DNA of 64,000 bases from Streptomyces sp. H39-S7. Its GTDB lineage: Bacteria > Actinomycetota > Actinomycetes > Streptomycetales > Streptomycetaceae. The first letter of the stretch is position 1, and each line of letters begins with the position of its first letter. Positions 26,228-35,028 of this stretch are shown here, in pieces. Where the stretch lies: positions 1-64,000 of the forward strand of contig NZ_JAPVLU010000009.1 of assembly GCF_027158205.1 (NCBI RefSeq), read 5' to 3'. The translations under genes and the position numbers were made by a program. The notes under the pieces were generated by a model. It was not told where the DNA came from. It did no database searches and saw only the letters and a list, made by a program, of their open reading frames with translations.

Positions 26228-26890
26228 CTACGGCTCCACCGCCCCAGCCTTACGGGCGAGCAGGTGAACCTCCCGGAACTGACGTCGGTCGGTGGGCTGA
26301 GGTTCGCGAACCATCCGGGCCACCTCGGCCAACCCGGACGCGCGCAGCATCGTGGCGAGGTGATCAGGCGACCACCGATAGGCCGGCGCGACCGTGTGAT
26401 CGAAGACCTGCGTCGGGTGGGACGGATCGTCGCTTGCCGAAAAGCCGAGCAGGAGGTGGCCGCCGGGCGCCAGTACCCGATGGAACTCCGCCAGGATGGG
26501 CGGGAGTTCGGGCGGCGGAGTGTGGATGATGGACCACCGTGAGAGTACGCCGCCCAGCGCGCCGTCAGCGATGTCCAACGCGGCCATCGCGCCCACCTCG
26601 AACCGCAGGCCCGGACAGGCCTGTCGAGCCAACTCGATCATCGCAGGAGAGGCATCGACGCCGAACGCGGTGAGCCCCAACTCGTCGAGATAGGCGGTGA
26701 TATGACCCGGCCCACACCCCAGGTCCGCGACATGGAGCCCCCCACCGGCGCTCACGGCCTCGGCGAAGACATTCAAGATCGCGCGGTCCAGAGGCCTGTC
26801 AGGCAGCGTGTCGCGGAACAGCTCCGCGTAGGTGGGGGCCACGGCGTCGTAGGCCTCGCGGGTGACGGTGAGGGCATCGTGTTCGACCAT
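26228..26890 (-). CDS. Class I SAM-dependent methyltransferase
   Basis: 220 residues. The AdoMet-binding motif VADLGCGPGHITAYL, the acidic VDASP after strand 2, and FHRVLAPGGHLLLGF are standard for small-molecule class I methyltransferases. MVEHDALTV is the preferred start; an upstream ATG at 26914 adds eight residues. It is convergent with the LacI gene and not in an obvious operon. Substrate unknown. Confidence 0.8.
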   Translation of the reverse strand: MVEHDALTVTREAYDAVAPTYAELFRDTLPDRPLDRAILNVFAEAVSAGGGLHVADLGCGPGHITAYLDELGLTAFGVDASPAMIELARQACPGLRFEVGAMAALDIADGALGGVLSRWSIIHTPPPELPPILAEFHRVLAPGGHLLLGFSASDDPSHPTQVFDHTVAPAYRWSPDHLATMLRASGLAEVARMVREPQPTDRRQFREVHLLARKAGAVEP

Positions 26891-27070
26891 GCCCGCGACA
26901 GTAGTTCCCGGCATTCAGCCGGGCCGTGAGATCCACGATCTCCCCTCCTGCCTCAGCGCCACTCCCTGATGTCGAGACGCCTGTGTGCGCCGCCCCGCCC
27001 GACCTGACGAACGCCAAGCCGAGCGCGATGGCCGGTCCGGCATGGACGGGAGGGCGAAGGACCCGCCGGG

Positions 27071-27562
27071 TCACGGGCCGACGGGGAGCAGCAGTCCGCC
27101 CGTGAGTCGCAGGAGTTCGTCGGCGGTGGTGGGGAACACCGTGTGGGGAGTCCCGGCGGCGGCCCAGAGCTGGGGGTAGTCGGTCAGGGCCGCATCGACC
27201 ACGGTCGGAAGGGCCTGGGGATGGCCGACCGGAGCAACGCCTCCGATGGCCTGCCCGGTGGCTTGACGGACCTGCTCCGGGGTGGCGCGCCGGAGTTTGC
27301 CACGCCCCCACCGGGCGGCAAGGGCGGAGGTGTCCACCTGGTGCCGACCGCTGGTCAGTACCAGGACGGGCTCGTCGTCGGAAATGAACACGAGGCTGTT
27401 GGCGATGGCGCCCACGTCACACCCCAGGGCAGCGGCAGCCTCGGCTGCCGTGCGCGCCGATGCGGTCAACTGGCGCACGCGGCCGCCGATGCCGGCCTCG
27501 GCAAGGGCACGGGCCACCTCCTCGCTGCGCGTGGGCAGGGACGTGCCTTCCTTGGGCACCAT
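27071..27562 (-). CDS. YbaK/EbsC-type aminoacyl-tRNA deacylase-like protein
   Basis: 163 residues; GGAGGAG upstream of ATG 27562. TAAEAAAALGCDVGAIANSLVF, VLTSGRHQVD and QAIGGVAPVGHP match the prolyl-tRNA-synthetase-associated YbaK domain, which hydrolyses mischarged tRNAs in trans. It is divergent from an XRE-cupin regulator across tandem palindromes, so its expression is probably regulated, which is unusual for a plain housekeeping editing enzyme. Confidence 0.82.
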   Translation of the reverse strand: MVPKEGTSLPTRSEEVARALAEAGIGGRVRQLTASARTAAEAAAALGCDVGAIANSLVFISDDEPVLVLTSGRHQVDTSALAARWGRGKLRRATPEQVRQATGQAIGGVAPVGHPQALPTVVDAALTDYPQLWAAAGTPHTVFPTTADELLRLTGGLLLPVGP

Positions 27563-27595
27563 GGGACTCCTCCAGGCAGCGTGACGCTGTCATGT

Positions 27596-27627
27596 GTTCC
27601 ATATACGGAACGTTCTGTATGTGGAAC
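27596..27627. promoter_or_regulatory. Two tandem 16-bp operators (GTTCC-N6-GGAAC)
   Basis: GTTCCATATACGGAAC (27596-27611) is followed directly by GTTCTGTATGTGGAAC (27612-27627). Each is an inverted repeat, and the pair together forms a 32-bp near-palindrome with two mismatched pairs. It lies between the YbaK and XRE-cupin genes and is the obvious binding site for the latter. Confidence 0.7.
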
Positions 27628-27691
27628 GATAGGGGCACCGGGGGCTGGGATCAATCAGTTTGCGCAGACGAGGCAGACGAGAAGGAGCACC

Positions 27692-28213
27692 ATGGATCTG
27701 GCCGCCAGCGTCGGCTTGCGTTTGCGGGAGCTGCGCGAGGCGCAGGGGATATCACTGTCCGAGCTGGCGCGCCAATCCAAGATCGGCAAGGGAACGCTCT
27801 CCGAACTGGAGAGCGGCCGACGAAATCCCACTCTGGAGACGCTCTACGCGCTGACGACAGCGCTCAAGGTGCCGCTGAGCACCGCGTTGCACGAACTCTC
27901 GCCCTCCCCCGCCGCGATCTCCGGCCACGCCGTGGACGCCGTCCTCACCGAGCGGTTCGAGACCGACACCTCGGTCACGGAGACCTACCGGATCCGGATC
28001 CGCTCCGGAACGACGCAGGAGTCCGCCGCCCACTCCCCCGGCACGACCGAGCACATCATCGTCCTCGCCGGCACGGCGCGCGTCGGCGAGCTCGACGATC
28101 CCGTCCCGATCGGCCCCGGCATGCACGCCAGTTGGCCCGCCGACGTCCCGCACCTGTACCAGGCACCCGCCGGAGACGTCGAAGCACTGCTGATCGTGCG
28201 CTATCCGCGCTGA
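27692..28213 (+). CDS. XRE-family regulator with cupin domain
   Basis: 173 residues; GAAGGAG at 27681-27687. Residues 5-60 are an XRE HTH (LRLRELREAQGISLSELARQ, then KGTLSELESGRRNPTLETL). Residues 95-170 are a cupin (HSPGTTEHIIVLAGTARVGE, GMHASWPADVPHLYQA). Such two-domain proteins repress genes and sense small ligands through the cupin. Divergent from YbaK with tandem operators in between, so it is probably autoregulated. Confidence 0.85.
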   Translation: MDLAASVGLRLRELREAQGISLSELARQSKIGKGTLSELESGRRNPTLETLYALTTALKVPLSTALHELSPSPAAISGHAVDAVLTERFETDTSVTETYRIRIRSGTTQESAAHSPGTTEHIIVLAGTARVGELDDPVPIGPGMHASWPADVPHLYQAPAGDVEALLIVRYPR

Positions 28214-28524
28214 CGCTCCATCGACCTCAGTTCGCGGGGAAGAACGGCTCCATGAACGCAACAGCTCACGGGGCGCTCGTCCGCCCGGTGCACGGCCACG
28301 ACTACCAGCACGTGCCGGCCCCATGGCCGACAGGACAGCAAATCCTGCACCGCTCGCGCCGAACCCGGGCAGGAAGTCGGACAGGAACAGGAACAACTAT
28401 TCGAACGCATTCCGATGGAAGCCTTGTGGACGCCAAGAGGAATCGGCCAAAGACTCCCGTGATGCCGCACTTCCGCGCGTAGCATTTCCCTTGGGCGCGA
28501 TTCGTACGCGGAGCGGGGTGGCGG
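28214..28524. other. Gene-free stretch before the Trypco1 operon
   Basis: 311 bp with no convincing protein. Forward open frames crossing it have no ribosome binding site and no family features. It must hold the promoter of the downstream operon; I could not pick a clear -35/-10 pair. The stretch around 28390-28490 is less GC-rich than its surroundings. Confidence 0.4.
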
Positions 28525-28878
28525 ATGCTGGTATCAATTGCACTTCCCAGTGGACGGGAGATCCTCCTTCCGGTCGAGGGTTCGAGTCACACCCATAACG
28601 GCGGCAGCAGCCCTGACAGCGCCGGCGCCACCGAAGGTACGTACGACGACGTGTCGTTCCAGGTCGACTTCTCCGATCTCGTGGACACCGCCGGCGAAAT
28701 AGGCGAGTCCTTACGTCTGGCGATGGAACGGATCAGGCCGCGACGAGCTCGCGTCGAGTTGAGTGTGGGAGTGGACGCACCCTCCGGCCAGATCGTCGCG
28801 TTCTTCTCGGACACCGGAGCGAGCGGCGCCCTGAAGCTGACCCTTGAGTGGGAGTACCCCACTCAGGACCCGGCATGA
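28525..28878 (+). CDS. Trypco1 (trypsin-co-occurring domain 1) protein
   Basis: 117 residues. The layout fits Trypco1: a short beta start (VSIALPSGREILLPVE), a helix (DFSDLVDTAGEIGESLRLAMERI), a strand (RARVELSVGV), APSGQIVAFFSDTGASG, and a final strand ALKLTLEWEY. The family is known mainly from its genomic link with trypsin-like proteases fused to STAND NTPases, as seen here. Its ATGA stop/start overlap with the next gene predicts coupled translation. Codon 63 (28711-28713) is a TTA leucine. Proposed role: adaptor or regulator of the protease-NTPase. Confidence 0.78.
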   Translation: MLVSIALPSGREILLPVEGSSHTHNGGSSPDSAGATEGTYDDVSFQVDFSDLVDTAGEIGESLRLAMERIRPRRARVELSVGVDAPSGQIVAFFSDTGASGALKLTLEWEYPTQDPA

Positions 28879-31800
28879 CGGCCGCGCTCGAGGCCCACCT
28901 CCGGAGCTGCACCGTGCTCCTGCGCGACGCTCAGGACAAGGCACTGGGGTCCGGCTTCTTTGTGACGGAACGTCTCATTCTCACTGCGGCCCACGTCGTG
29001 GCGTCTGCTCGCCACTGCGCCAGCGCGAGCTGGAACGGCCTGGACCTCGGCATATTGGCAGAAGAGTGGTTATGGCCTGAGACGGTCACCGGTGCCCGTC
29101 CGTACCCCCTGCCCGACCTGGCGTTGCTGCGGGTGGTGGGTGACACTGCCAACGGCCATCCCTGCGTGCTCCTTGGGGATGACCGGCCTCGAGGACCCCT
29201 GTTGGCCGAGGGACACTCCCTCGGTGCCACCGGCCGCAGCAAGACGCCTGACAGCGCGCGGTTGAACTTCGAGACCGTCAAGCCCGACGAGGGCTTCCCC
29301 CTCATCAAGTGCGCCGGCGGGTACGTCGATCCCGGATTGAGTGGGGGACCCCTGCTCGACCTGCTGTCCGGCCAGGTCGTCGGAGTGACCAAAGGAAAAC
29401 GCAGGGGTGATCAGTCGCTCGGTGGCCTCGCGGTGAGCGTGCAAACGATCCGGGACCATAAGCCGGAACTCTGGTCTGCGAACGCGGCCTTCCACCAGAA
29501 GGATCGACGCTGGGCGTTCGCCCGACTGTGCGGTGATACGGTCACCGACCTGAACACGGCGACCCGCCGCTACTTCGAACTCGTTCGCGCCCTCGTCGTA
29601 GAGCGCCCTGTCATCAAGCCGCCCGACAGGACCATCGGCGATCTGGAGCAGATACCGTCGGTACGTGCCATCAGATCGGGTGCCAGGAACGATCACGGTC
29701 ACGACGCCGGCGCCTCTTCAACGGTAAGGGAAAGCGGCGCATCGGCAGTCGGCGGGGCTGAGGCCGCAGGAACCGAGAACGGCGTCTTCCGCTGGGTACC
29801 ACTCACCACGCGATGGGCTGTGGTGGTCCTGACCGGGACACCCGGAATGGGCAAGTCCCATCTCTTGAGCATGCACACCGACGCACTCGCGCGCGAAGGG
29901 CTCGCCCGGCTCAACGCTGAGAACAACCCGTCGGCGTCCGAACGTATCCCGCTTCTGACAGATTGCTCGGCTCTGGGAAATGCCTTGTCCGGGCGCATTA
30001 CCGACGACGTCGCAGTGGAAGCATTGATCGAGGCGCTCCGGACAGAGGCTGCGATCCGGCTCACGGATGAGCCTGTCGGGCCGGACATCGAAGCGGTCGT
30101 CCGTTTGGCCTACGCGGACGGCCGACTGGTCACCTGCCTGGACGCCCTGGACGAGGCGAGCACGTTTGAATGCGGGCGCGTGCTCGGTGCGCTCAAACCG
30201 CTCGTGAATCATGGCAACAGCCTCGTCCTGACATCCCGTCCGCAGGCTGCAGGGCTCAGAGATGTGATGTCGGTGCTTCCTGCCGGGTGCTTCCGAGCCG
30301 ACGTCGTAGGCTTTTCCGTCGGCCAGGTCTACGCCTTCGCCCGTGCTTGGTTCGCGGACAATCCGGTGCTCGCCGCGCGCTACGAAGCGGGTTTGAAGGA
30401 CCGTCCTGAACTGCGGGCGCTGGCGCGCGTTCCTCTGCTGGCCGCATTTCTCTGCGGTCTGGTCTCCGAAGGCGACGACGTACGCGCTCTGCCCACCTCT
30501 CGCGCCATGTTGTATCAGGCGGTCGTGGCGGCTTCGCTCTCCGGTTCATGGCGCTTCCCCACAAGCCAGGCGATGGATCCTTGCAGCCCGCCGGATTCCC
30601 GGCTCCGTCTCGAAGTGCTCGTTCAGGCGCTGGGGTCGCTCACCCGATCCTGGAGGTCCAGGATCGACCGCTTCCCCGTGGCGGAACTCGATGCGGCTCT
30701 CGCCGCCCATCCGCGGTTCGAGCAGGCCGTGGAAGGTGCGCGGATCCGACGTGCCATGTGGCAGGTGCTGCAGCCGCAGAAGGACGCGGAGCTGCCGCGA
30801 GCAGCCCTCCTGCGGTGGGAGTACATGTTCGACGGCCTCCTCTCCTTCGATGGTGGCGACGGCGGCGCCTCGACGATCCGCTTCGCTCACCCCGTGCTCA
30901 GCGAGTTCTGCGTGGCCGCCTATGTCGCGGGCTTGGACCCGTCGGACCTGCGGGAGGTCGTGCGCCGCCATCGGTGGTTCGACTCGGCCTGGGAACAGAT
31001 CTGGCCGCTGGCAGCCGCCCTCATGGCACAGCCGGATCGGTTGGTCCGGCTCTTCATCGACGCCGATCAGGACAGCTGGCGTGAGCAGACGCTCCTCGCC
31101 GGCCGCTGCCTGATCGGGGTCGTCGGGCGCCTCGACCCGGAACTGACCCGAAAGGTGGTCAGCCGGACGGCCGCCGCGGCGACCGCCCCACGGCCGTTCG
31201 ACCGTGACCGTGCCCTGAATCTGCTCGGGGACATGGTCCTCGCCGGAGTGGAGGGCGTGGCCGCCACGGCGCAGAAGATGATCGACGACGCGGATCTGTC
31301 CCGGCGGACCAGGTTGAAACTGGTCGCTGCACTAGCCGAGACCGGTGACGTCAAAGGCCTCGAAGAAGCGCGCGCACGCGTCGCGGATGCAGAGATCCCG
31401 ACCGGCTACCGGGCGGGGCTCGCCCGAGCAATCGTGAGAGCCAACGACACGGAGGGCTTGGCTCAACTGCGGCGAGCTATCCATGGATCACGCACCCTGG
31501 TGGGACGCCAGCGCCTGATCGCGGCGGTCCCGGTAGAGACGGCGGCAGGGGGCGCGCTGATGGCCGAGATCCTTCGCGACCAGAAAATGCCCGTCCTGAT
31601 CAGATCCGCCGCAGGACAAGTTCTCGTCCACCTTGGCGATATCCATTGGATCGCCCTCGCCAAGGAGATGGCCGCCGATCCACTCACGACCTGGGCGCTC
31701 AGGGCCTCGCTCATTGCCGAATTGCTGGGATTGGGCGAGAACGACCCGCCTCCTGACACGATCACCGTGCTCCGCGACCCCGGTATCCCGGGGGGCACTG

Positions 31801-33629
31801 TCGTCACCCTTCTGGAGAATCTGTTGCGCAGGGGCGAGGCAGACGTCGTCGCCGACGCGTGCGCGCTGCTGGGTCAGACGAGCGTGCCTTGGCTGGAACG
31901 AAAGCGCCTGGCCAGTGCACTTGCCGAGCTGGGACCGGTCGGGATTGAGGCGCTCCAGGCGCATGTCAAGTCGCCGCTACCGGTGGATCTGAAACTTCGG
32001 ACGATCACGGCGCTACTGGAGGTCGGCGAGGCGCAGGACATGGCCGTCGGGATTGTGAACGACTCCGGGGCGCCATCGTGGATCCGCACCAGGCTGGCGT
32101 GCACCTTGCTGGCGCCCGGGAGACGCGCACGGCAGACCGGTCTTGACATGGCGGCTGTCATCGGCCTGGCCCGTGAAGAGAAACCGGATCATTCGTTCCA
32201 GGGGGATCTGATCGCGGTTCTGGCAGCCCATGACGTGCCCGGCAGCGGCGAGGCTGCACTGGGACTGCTCCGGCGGGCCCGGTTGGAGCAAGGGGCTCTC
32301 TACATGGGGAGCAGTCAGTTCATGGACGCACTGGCTGAGGGCGGGTGTGCGGCGCTGCTCGCCCGGATCGCAGAGGAGCCGAATACGGCGGCGGAGGCAC
32401 GTGTGCTCGCTCTCGCCCGACTCGCCGACATCGAGGCAGAGCAGGCGGGCAGGGTTGCGCGCCGCGTCCTCGACACGTTCACTCCGTTCTTCCGATTCCG
32501 GACGGTGATTCTCCTCGCGGAGAAGGGAGTGGTCGAAATCGGAGAGGACCTGACGGATATCTTGGGGTCATCGTTAGCGGCCCACACGGCCTTGTATCAG
32601 CTACTGAGCAGCCCGCGCGCATCGTCCAGCCTGGTCGATCGCCTAGTGGAATTTGGCGCGCGCTTCCAGGACATCGAGCCAGAACAGGGATACAGCATTT
32701 CGATCAATGCAGAAATGATATCGTCCTGCGATCTCACCTGGTCGTCCGACGTCGAGCTGGAAAAGATTGGCCTGGAGTTCCGCCGGCAGTTGGAAATGCG
32801 CGTCGGAATGAAGAGCCGGGCGTTCCTCGGCGAAGACGAGGTCGACGAATTCTCCACCCTGGAAAGCGAGGAGGAGGGTCTCGATTTCCTGACGTCAAAA
32901 CTTGGGGGCTCCTCTGATCTGGTGAAAGAGCAGTTGGAGGCTCTCACCTCGGAGATTCGCGATGATCCTCGAGCGTTCTTACGGATAGTATTTCCCGGCG
33001 AAGAACCAGCGATCCGAAGGATAGCCTACGTTTCGGACGTCATCTGCGAGTGGCTGACAGTGCCCCGCAGCAGCAATTCGCTTGCCTTCGCGCACTTTCT
33101 GCGGGCGAACGAGGACGTCCTGACCAGTCGCGTAAGTTCCGAAATTATTGATCTGGCCCGCAGGATGACGGGTTATTACAACCCGTACGAGGGCCTCGGA
33201 TATCTCACATACTTGGCGGTAAGCCAGGGTATCGAGGCAGCAACTGCATTCATCACCGATGGAGCCGTTCGGCAAAAGGTCATGGCTGCGCACCTCACCG
33301 ATGGACAGGGACAGCTCCTTCTGGACACAGCTCTGGCAGGGCTTCTCCTCACTCCCAACTCAGCCTCGACGAACTTCTATGCGTCGCTCGGTGCACATCT
33401 CATGGGGCTGAGCGAACTGGCGATAAACTTTATGCGAGCGAGCGGGACGTCAGCTCTCATGGACCAGCGGGCCGCGGGTCGGGTCACGGTCCTTCGTGAG
33501 AGCGTGCGATTCGGGTGGAGTGCCGAGGAGACCGATGCTCTGCTCACGGCACTGGCAGGGCCGGGAGGGCCGGATGCACGCGATGCGGATCCCGGATCAA
33601 CGGGTAGCCCTTCCGCGGAGTCGTCATGA
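28875..33629 (+). CDS. Trypsin-like protease fused to NACHT/STAND NTPase and helical repeats
   Basis: 1584 residues from ATG 28875. Residues 15-200 are a trypsin-like protease with an intact triad: His40 (LTAAHVV), Asp81 (PDLALL) and Ser156 (DPGLSGGP). A linker leads to a NACHT/STAND-type NTPase: P-loop GTPGMGKS (321-328, Lys327), Walker B LVTCLDALDEA (Asp423, Asp426, Glu427) and sensor TSRPQ (453-457). From about residue 800 to 1300 alpha-helical HEAT-like repeats suggest a ligand-sensing superstructure. No TM helix or signal peptide, so cytosolic. Three in-frame TTA codons (66, 1234, 1369). Coupled to both neighbours by 4-bp overlaps. Likely an NTP-gated protease of a conflict or immunity system. 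Confidence 0.85.
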   Translation: MTAALEAHLRSCTVLLRDAQDKALGSGFFVTERLILTAAHVVASARHCASASWNGLDLGILAEEWLWPETVTGARPYPLPDLALLRVVGDTANGHPCVLLGDDRPRGPLLAEGHSLGATGRSKTPDSARLNFETVKPDEGFPLIKCAGGYVDPGLSGGPLLDLLSGQVVGVTKGKRRGDQSLGGLAVSVQTIRDHKPELWSANAAFHQKDRRWAFARLCGDTVTDLNTATRRYFELVRALVVERPVIKPPDRTIGDLEQIPSVRAIRSGARNDHGHDAGASSTVRESGASAVGGAEAAGTENGVFRWVPLTTRWAVVVLTGTPGMGKSHLLSMHTDALAREGLARLNAENNPSASERIPLLTDCSALGNALSGRITDDVAVEALIEALRTEAAIRLTDEPVGPDIEAVVRLAYADGRLVTCLDALDEASTFECGRVLGALKPLVNHGNSLVLTSRPQAAGLRDVMSVLPAGCFRADVVGFSVGQVYAFARAWFADNPVLAARYEAGLKDRPELRALARVPLLAAFLCGLVSEGDDVRALPTSRAMLYQAVVAASLSGSWRFPTSQAMDPCSPPDSRLRLEVLVQALGSLTRSWRSRIDRFPVAELDAALAAHPRFEQAVEGARIRRAMWQVLQPQKDAELPRAALLRWEYMFDGLLSFDGGDGGASTIRFAHPVLSEFCVAAYVAGLDPSDLREVVRRHRWFDSAWEQIWPLAAALMAQPDRLVRLFIDADQDSWREQTLLAGRCLIGVVGRLDPELTRKVVSRTAAAATAPRPFDRDRALNLLGDMVLAGVEGVAATAQKMIDDADLSRRTRLKLVAALAETGDVKGLEEARARVADAEIPTGYRAGLARAIVRANDTEGLAQLRRAIHGSRTLVGRQRLIAAVPVETAAGGALMAEILRDQKMPVLIRSAAGQVLVHLGDIHWIALAKEMAADPLTTWALRASLIAELLGLGENDPPPDTITVLRDPGIPGGTVVTLLENLLRRGEADVVADACALLGQTSVPWLERKRLASALAELGPVGIEALQAHVKSPLPVDLKLRTITALLEVGEAQDMAVGIVNDSGAPSWIRTRLACTLLAPGRRARQTGLDMAAVIGLAREEKPDHSFQGDLIAVLAAHDVPGSGEAALGLLRRARLEQGALYMGSSQFMDALAEGGCAALLARIAEEPNTAAEARVLALARLADIEAEQAGRVARRVLDTFTPFFRFRTVILLAEKGVVEIGEDLTDILGSSLAAHTALYQLLSSPRASSSLVDRLVEFGARFQDIEPEQGYSISINAEMISSCDLTWSSDVELEKIGLEFRRQLEMRVGMKSRAFLGEDEVDEFSTLESEEEGLDFLTSKLGGSSDLVKEQLEALTSEIRDDPRAFLRIVFPGEEPAIRRIAYVSDVICEWLTVPRSSNSLAFAHFLRANEDVLTSRVSSEIIDLARRMTGYYNPYEGLGYLTYLAVSQGIEAATAFITDGAVRQKVMAAHLTDGQGQLLLDTALAGLLLTPNSASTNFYASLGAHLMGLSELAINFMRASGTSALMDQRAAGRVTVLRESVRFGWSAEETDALLTALAGPGGPDARDADPGSTGSPSAESS

Positions 33630-34393
33630 CCCTTCCCTTGGGGCCGGCGCCAGGTCTGCCGGACGTCCTCCACGGGGCCGTCGTCGCGACGCCTACGTCC
33701 GTCCCGACCACCCTCGTCCTGGCGCTGGCCGGCGGGGCGGGTGTGGTCGGCGGAGCCGCGATCAACTACGTGTCGGCAAAAAGACAGCTGGCTCTTCAGA
33801 ACAGGCAGGCAGCCGCACAGGAAGCACAATTCGAGATCCAGTTGCGTGCCCAGCGAGAGCAGATTGAACGGCAGTTGGAGGTCCAAGAACGCCAGAGCCA
33901 GGTGCAGGCCGAGGTCCGGCGTGCGGAGTTCCAGACGCGACTGGCCGACGACCGGAGTCGCGCACTCGTCGCCCTGCGACGCGAGTCCTACCTTCACGCC
34001 CTTATGGCGGTCGAGGTGCTGCGCGACCTGCTGGCACCGTTGAACGACCTGTTCACGCACCGAGCGGCCTCTCCGGTCGACGACCGCTCCTTCACGAGTC
34101 AGCAGCTCGAGCAGACCGTGCGGGAGTTCGCAGAACGCTTCGATCGGGCCCGTCTCCAATTACAGAGCGTTCGAATCGCCGGTCCGGATGTCGTTAGTGG
34201 AACCGCGGCCGAGCTCGCCGACTGCCTATCACTCATTCGGGCGGCCGCAGCGCAACGCACCCGTGCGAGCAGTGCGAACGCCGTGTCCCAGGCAGCAGTT
34301 CAATGGCACGCGGACATCGCCGCAACGGACGCCGCCCTCGAGCGATTCATCACTGCCTCGGCAAGGGTTGTCGACGACTCACCACACCCGTGA
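33626..34393 (+). CDS. Membrane-anchored coiled-coil protein of the protease-NTPase operon
   Basis: 255 residues. One TM helix (about 28-50) is followed by a Gln/Glu/Arg-rich coiled coil (51-115) and a helical C-terminal half. I recognise no enzymatic motif. ATG 33626 overlaps the upstream stop by 4 bp. Codon 179 (34160-34162) is TTA. A membrane-tethered helical protein last in a conflict operon could be the membrane-acting effector, the anchor, or the substrate cleaved by the protease. These are inferences. Confidence 0.75.
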   Translation: MTLPLGPAPGLPDVLHGAVVATPTSVPTTLVLALAGGAGVVGGAAINYVSAKRQLALQNRQAAAQEAQFEIQLRAQREQIERQLEVQERQSQVQAEVRRAEFQTRLADDRSRALVALRRESYLHALMAVEVLRDLLAPLNDLFTHRAASPVDDRSFTSQQLEQTVREFAERFDRARLQLQSVRIAGPDVVSGTAAELADCLSLIRAAAAQRTRASSANAVSQAAVQWHADIAATDAALERFITASARVVDDSPHP

Positions 34394-34430
34394 GGGCGCG
34401 CAAGCCGTGGCCGGTCTCCAGCTGCTGGGG

Positions 34431-34952
34431 TCAGTGGTAGGCGTGGACGACGGCGTGGCCCTTGCCGCGGCCGATCATCCACTTGTTCACCGGGGTGGTG
34501 AGCAGGAAGGCGATCACGAAGCCGCCCAGCAGTGACGTCCAGAACAGGGCTTCGTTCAGGTGCGCGTCCATGGCGCCGGGGACCAGGGCGATGATCCCGT
34601 TGTCGACGAGTTCCATCACGATGATGGAGACGGTGTCGGCGGCCAGTGCCACCTTGAGCGCGGTTCTGAAGTCCAGGCCGGCCTTGCGGATCGCGAACAG
34701 GGTCAGGGAGTAGCCGAAGACGAAGGCCAGCACAATCGCCAGGACCATGGTGGGAACGTTGCCCCACATCAGGGCGGTGCCGACCGCCATGCCGAGGATT
34801 TCGCCGATGGCGCACCCCGTCAGGCAGTGCAGCGTCGCCTTCGCGGCGGCTCCCCATGTCACCCCGCCCATGTGATGCCCGGCAGGACCGGCGTGCGCTT
34901 GGTGCTCACTGTGCTCGCGAGCGGCGCCGGTGCGGTGTGCGCTGTGATCCAT
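34431..34952 (-). CDS. DUF4396 membrane protein with His-rich N-terminus
   Basis: 173 residues. The first 28 residues hold several His (HSAHRTGAAREHSEHQAHAG), a possible metal-binding tail. Four hydrophobic helices follow, with the CLTGCAIGEILGMAVGTAL and MELVDNGI segments typical of DUF4396. A CsoR-type palindrome 60 bp upstream of the ATG suggests copper control. The transport or binding function itself is unproven. Confidence 0.78.
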   Translation of the reverse strand: MDHSAHRTGAAREHSEHQAHAGPAGHHMGGVTWGAAAKATLHCLTGCAIGEILGMAVGTALMWGNVPTMVLAIVLAFVFGYSLTLFAIRKAGLDFRTALKVALAADTVSIIVMELVDNGIIALVPGAMDAHLNEALFWTSLLGGFVIAFLLTTPVNKWMIGRGKGHAVVHAYH

Positions 34953-35011
34953 GACCCTCGTCCTCCATTCCGTCCAGTGTGGCCCGTGCTCTGGTCACAC
35001 CACAGAACCAT

Positions 35012-35028
35012 ATACCCCATGGGGGTAT
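35012..35028. promoter_or_regulatory. CsoR-like (copper) operator
   Basis: ATACCCC-ATG-GGGGTAT is a perfect 7-bp inverted repeat (35012-35018, 35022-35028). GC-tract palindromes with ATACCCC arms are the established CsoR/RcnR-family operator type, also in Streptomyces. It lies upstream of the DUF4396 gene. No csoR gene is in the window. Confidence 0.65.

Noticed and set aside
28560-28600. tRNA-like T-loop GGTTCGAGTC
   Set aside because: The flanking bases do not form a T-stem or acceptor stem, and the sequence is inside the Trypco1 reading frame (PVEGSSHTHN).
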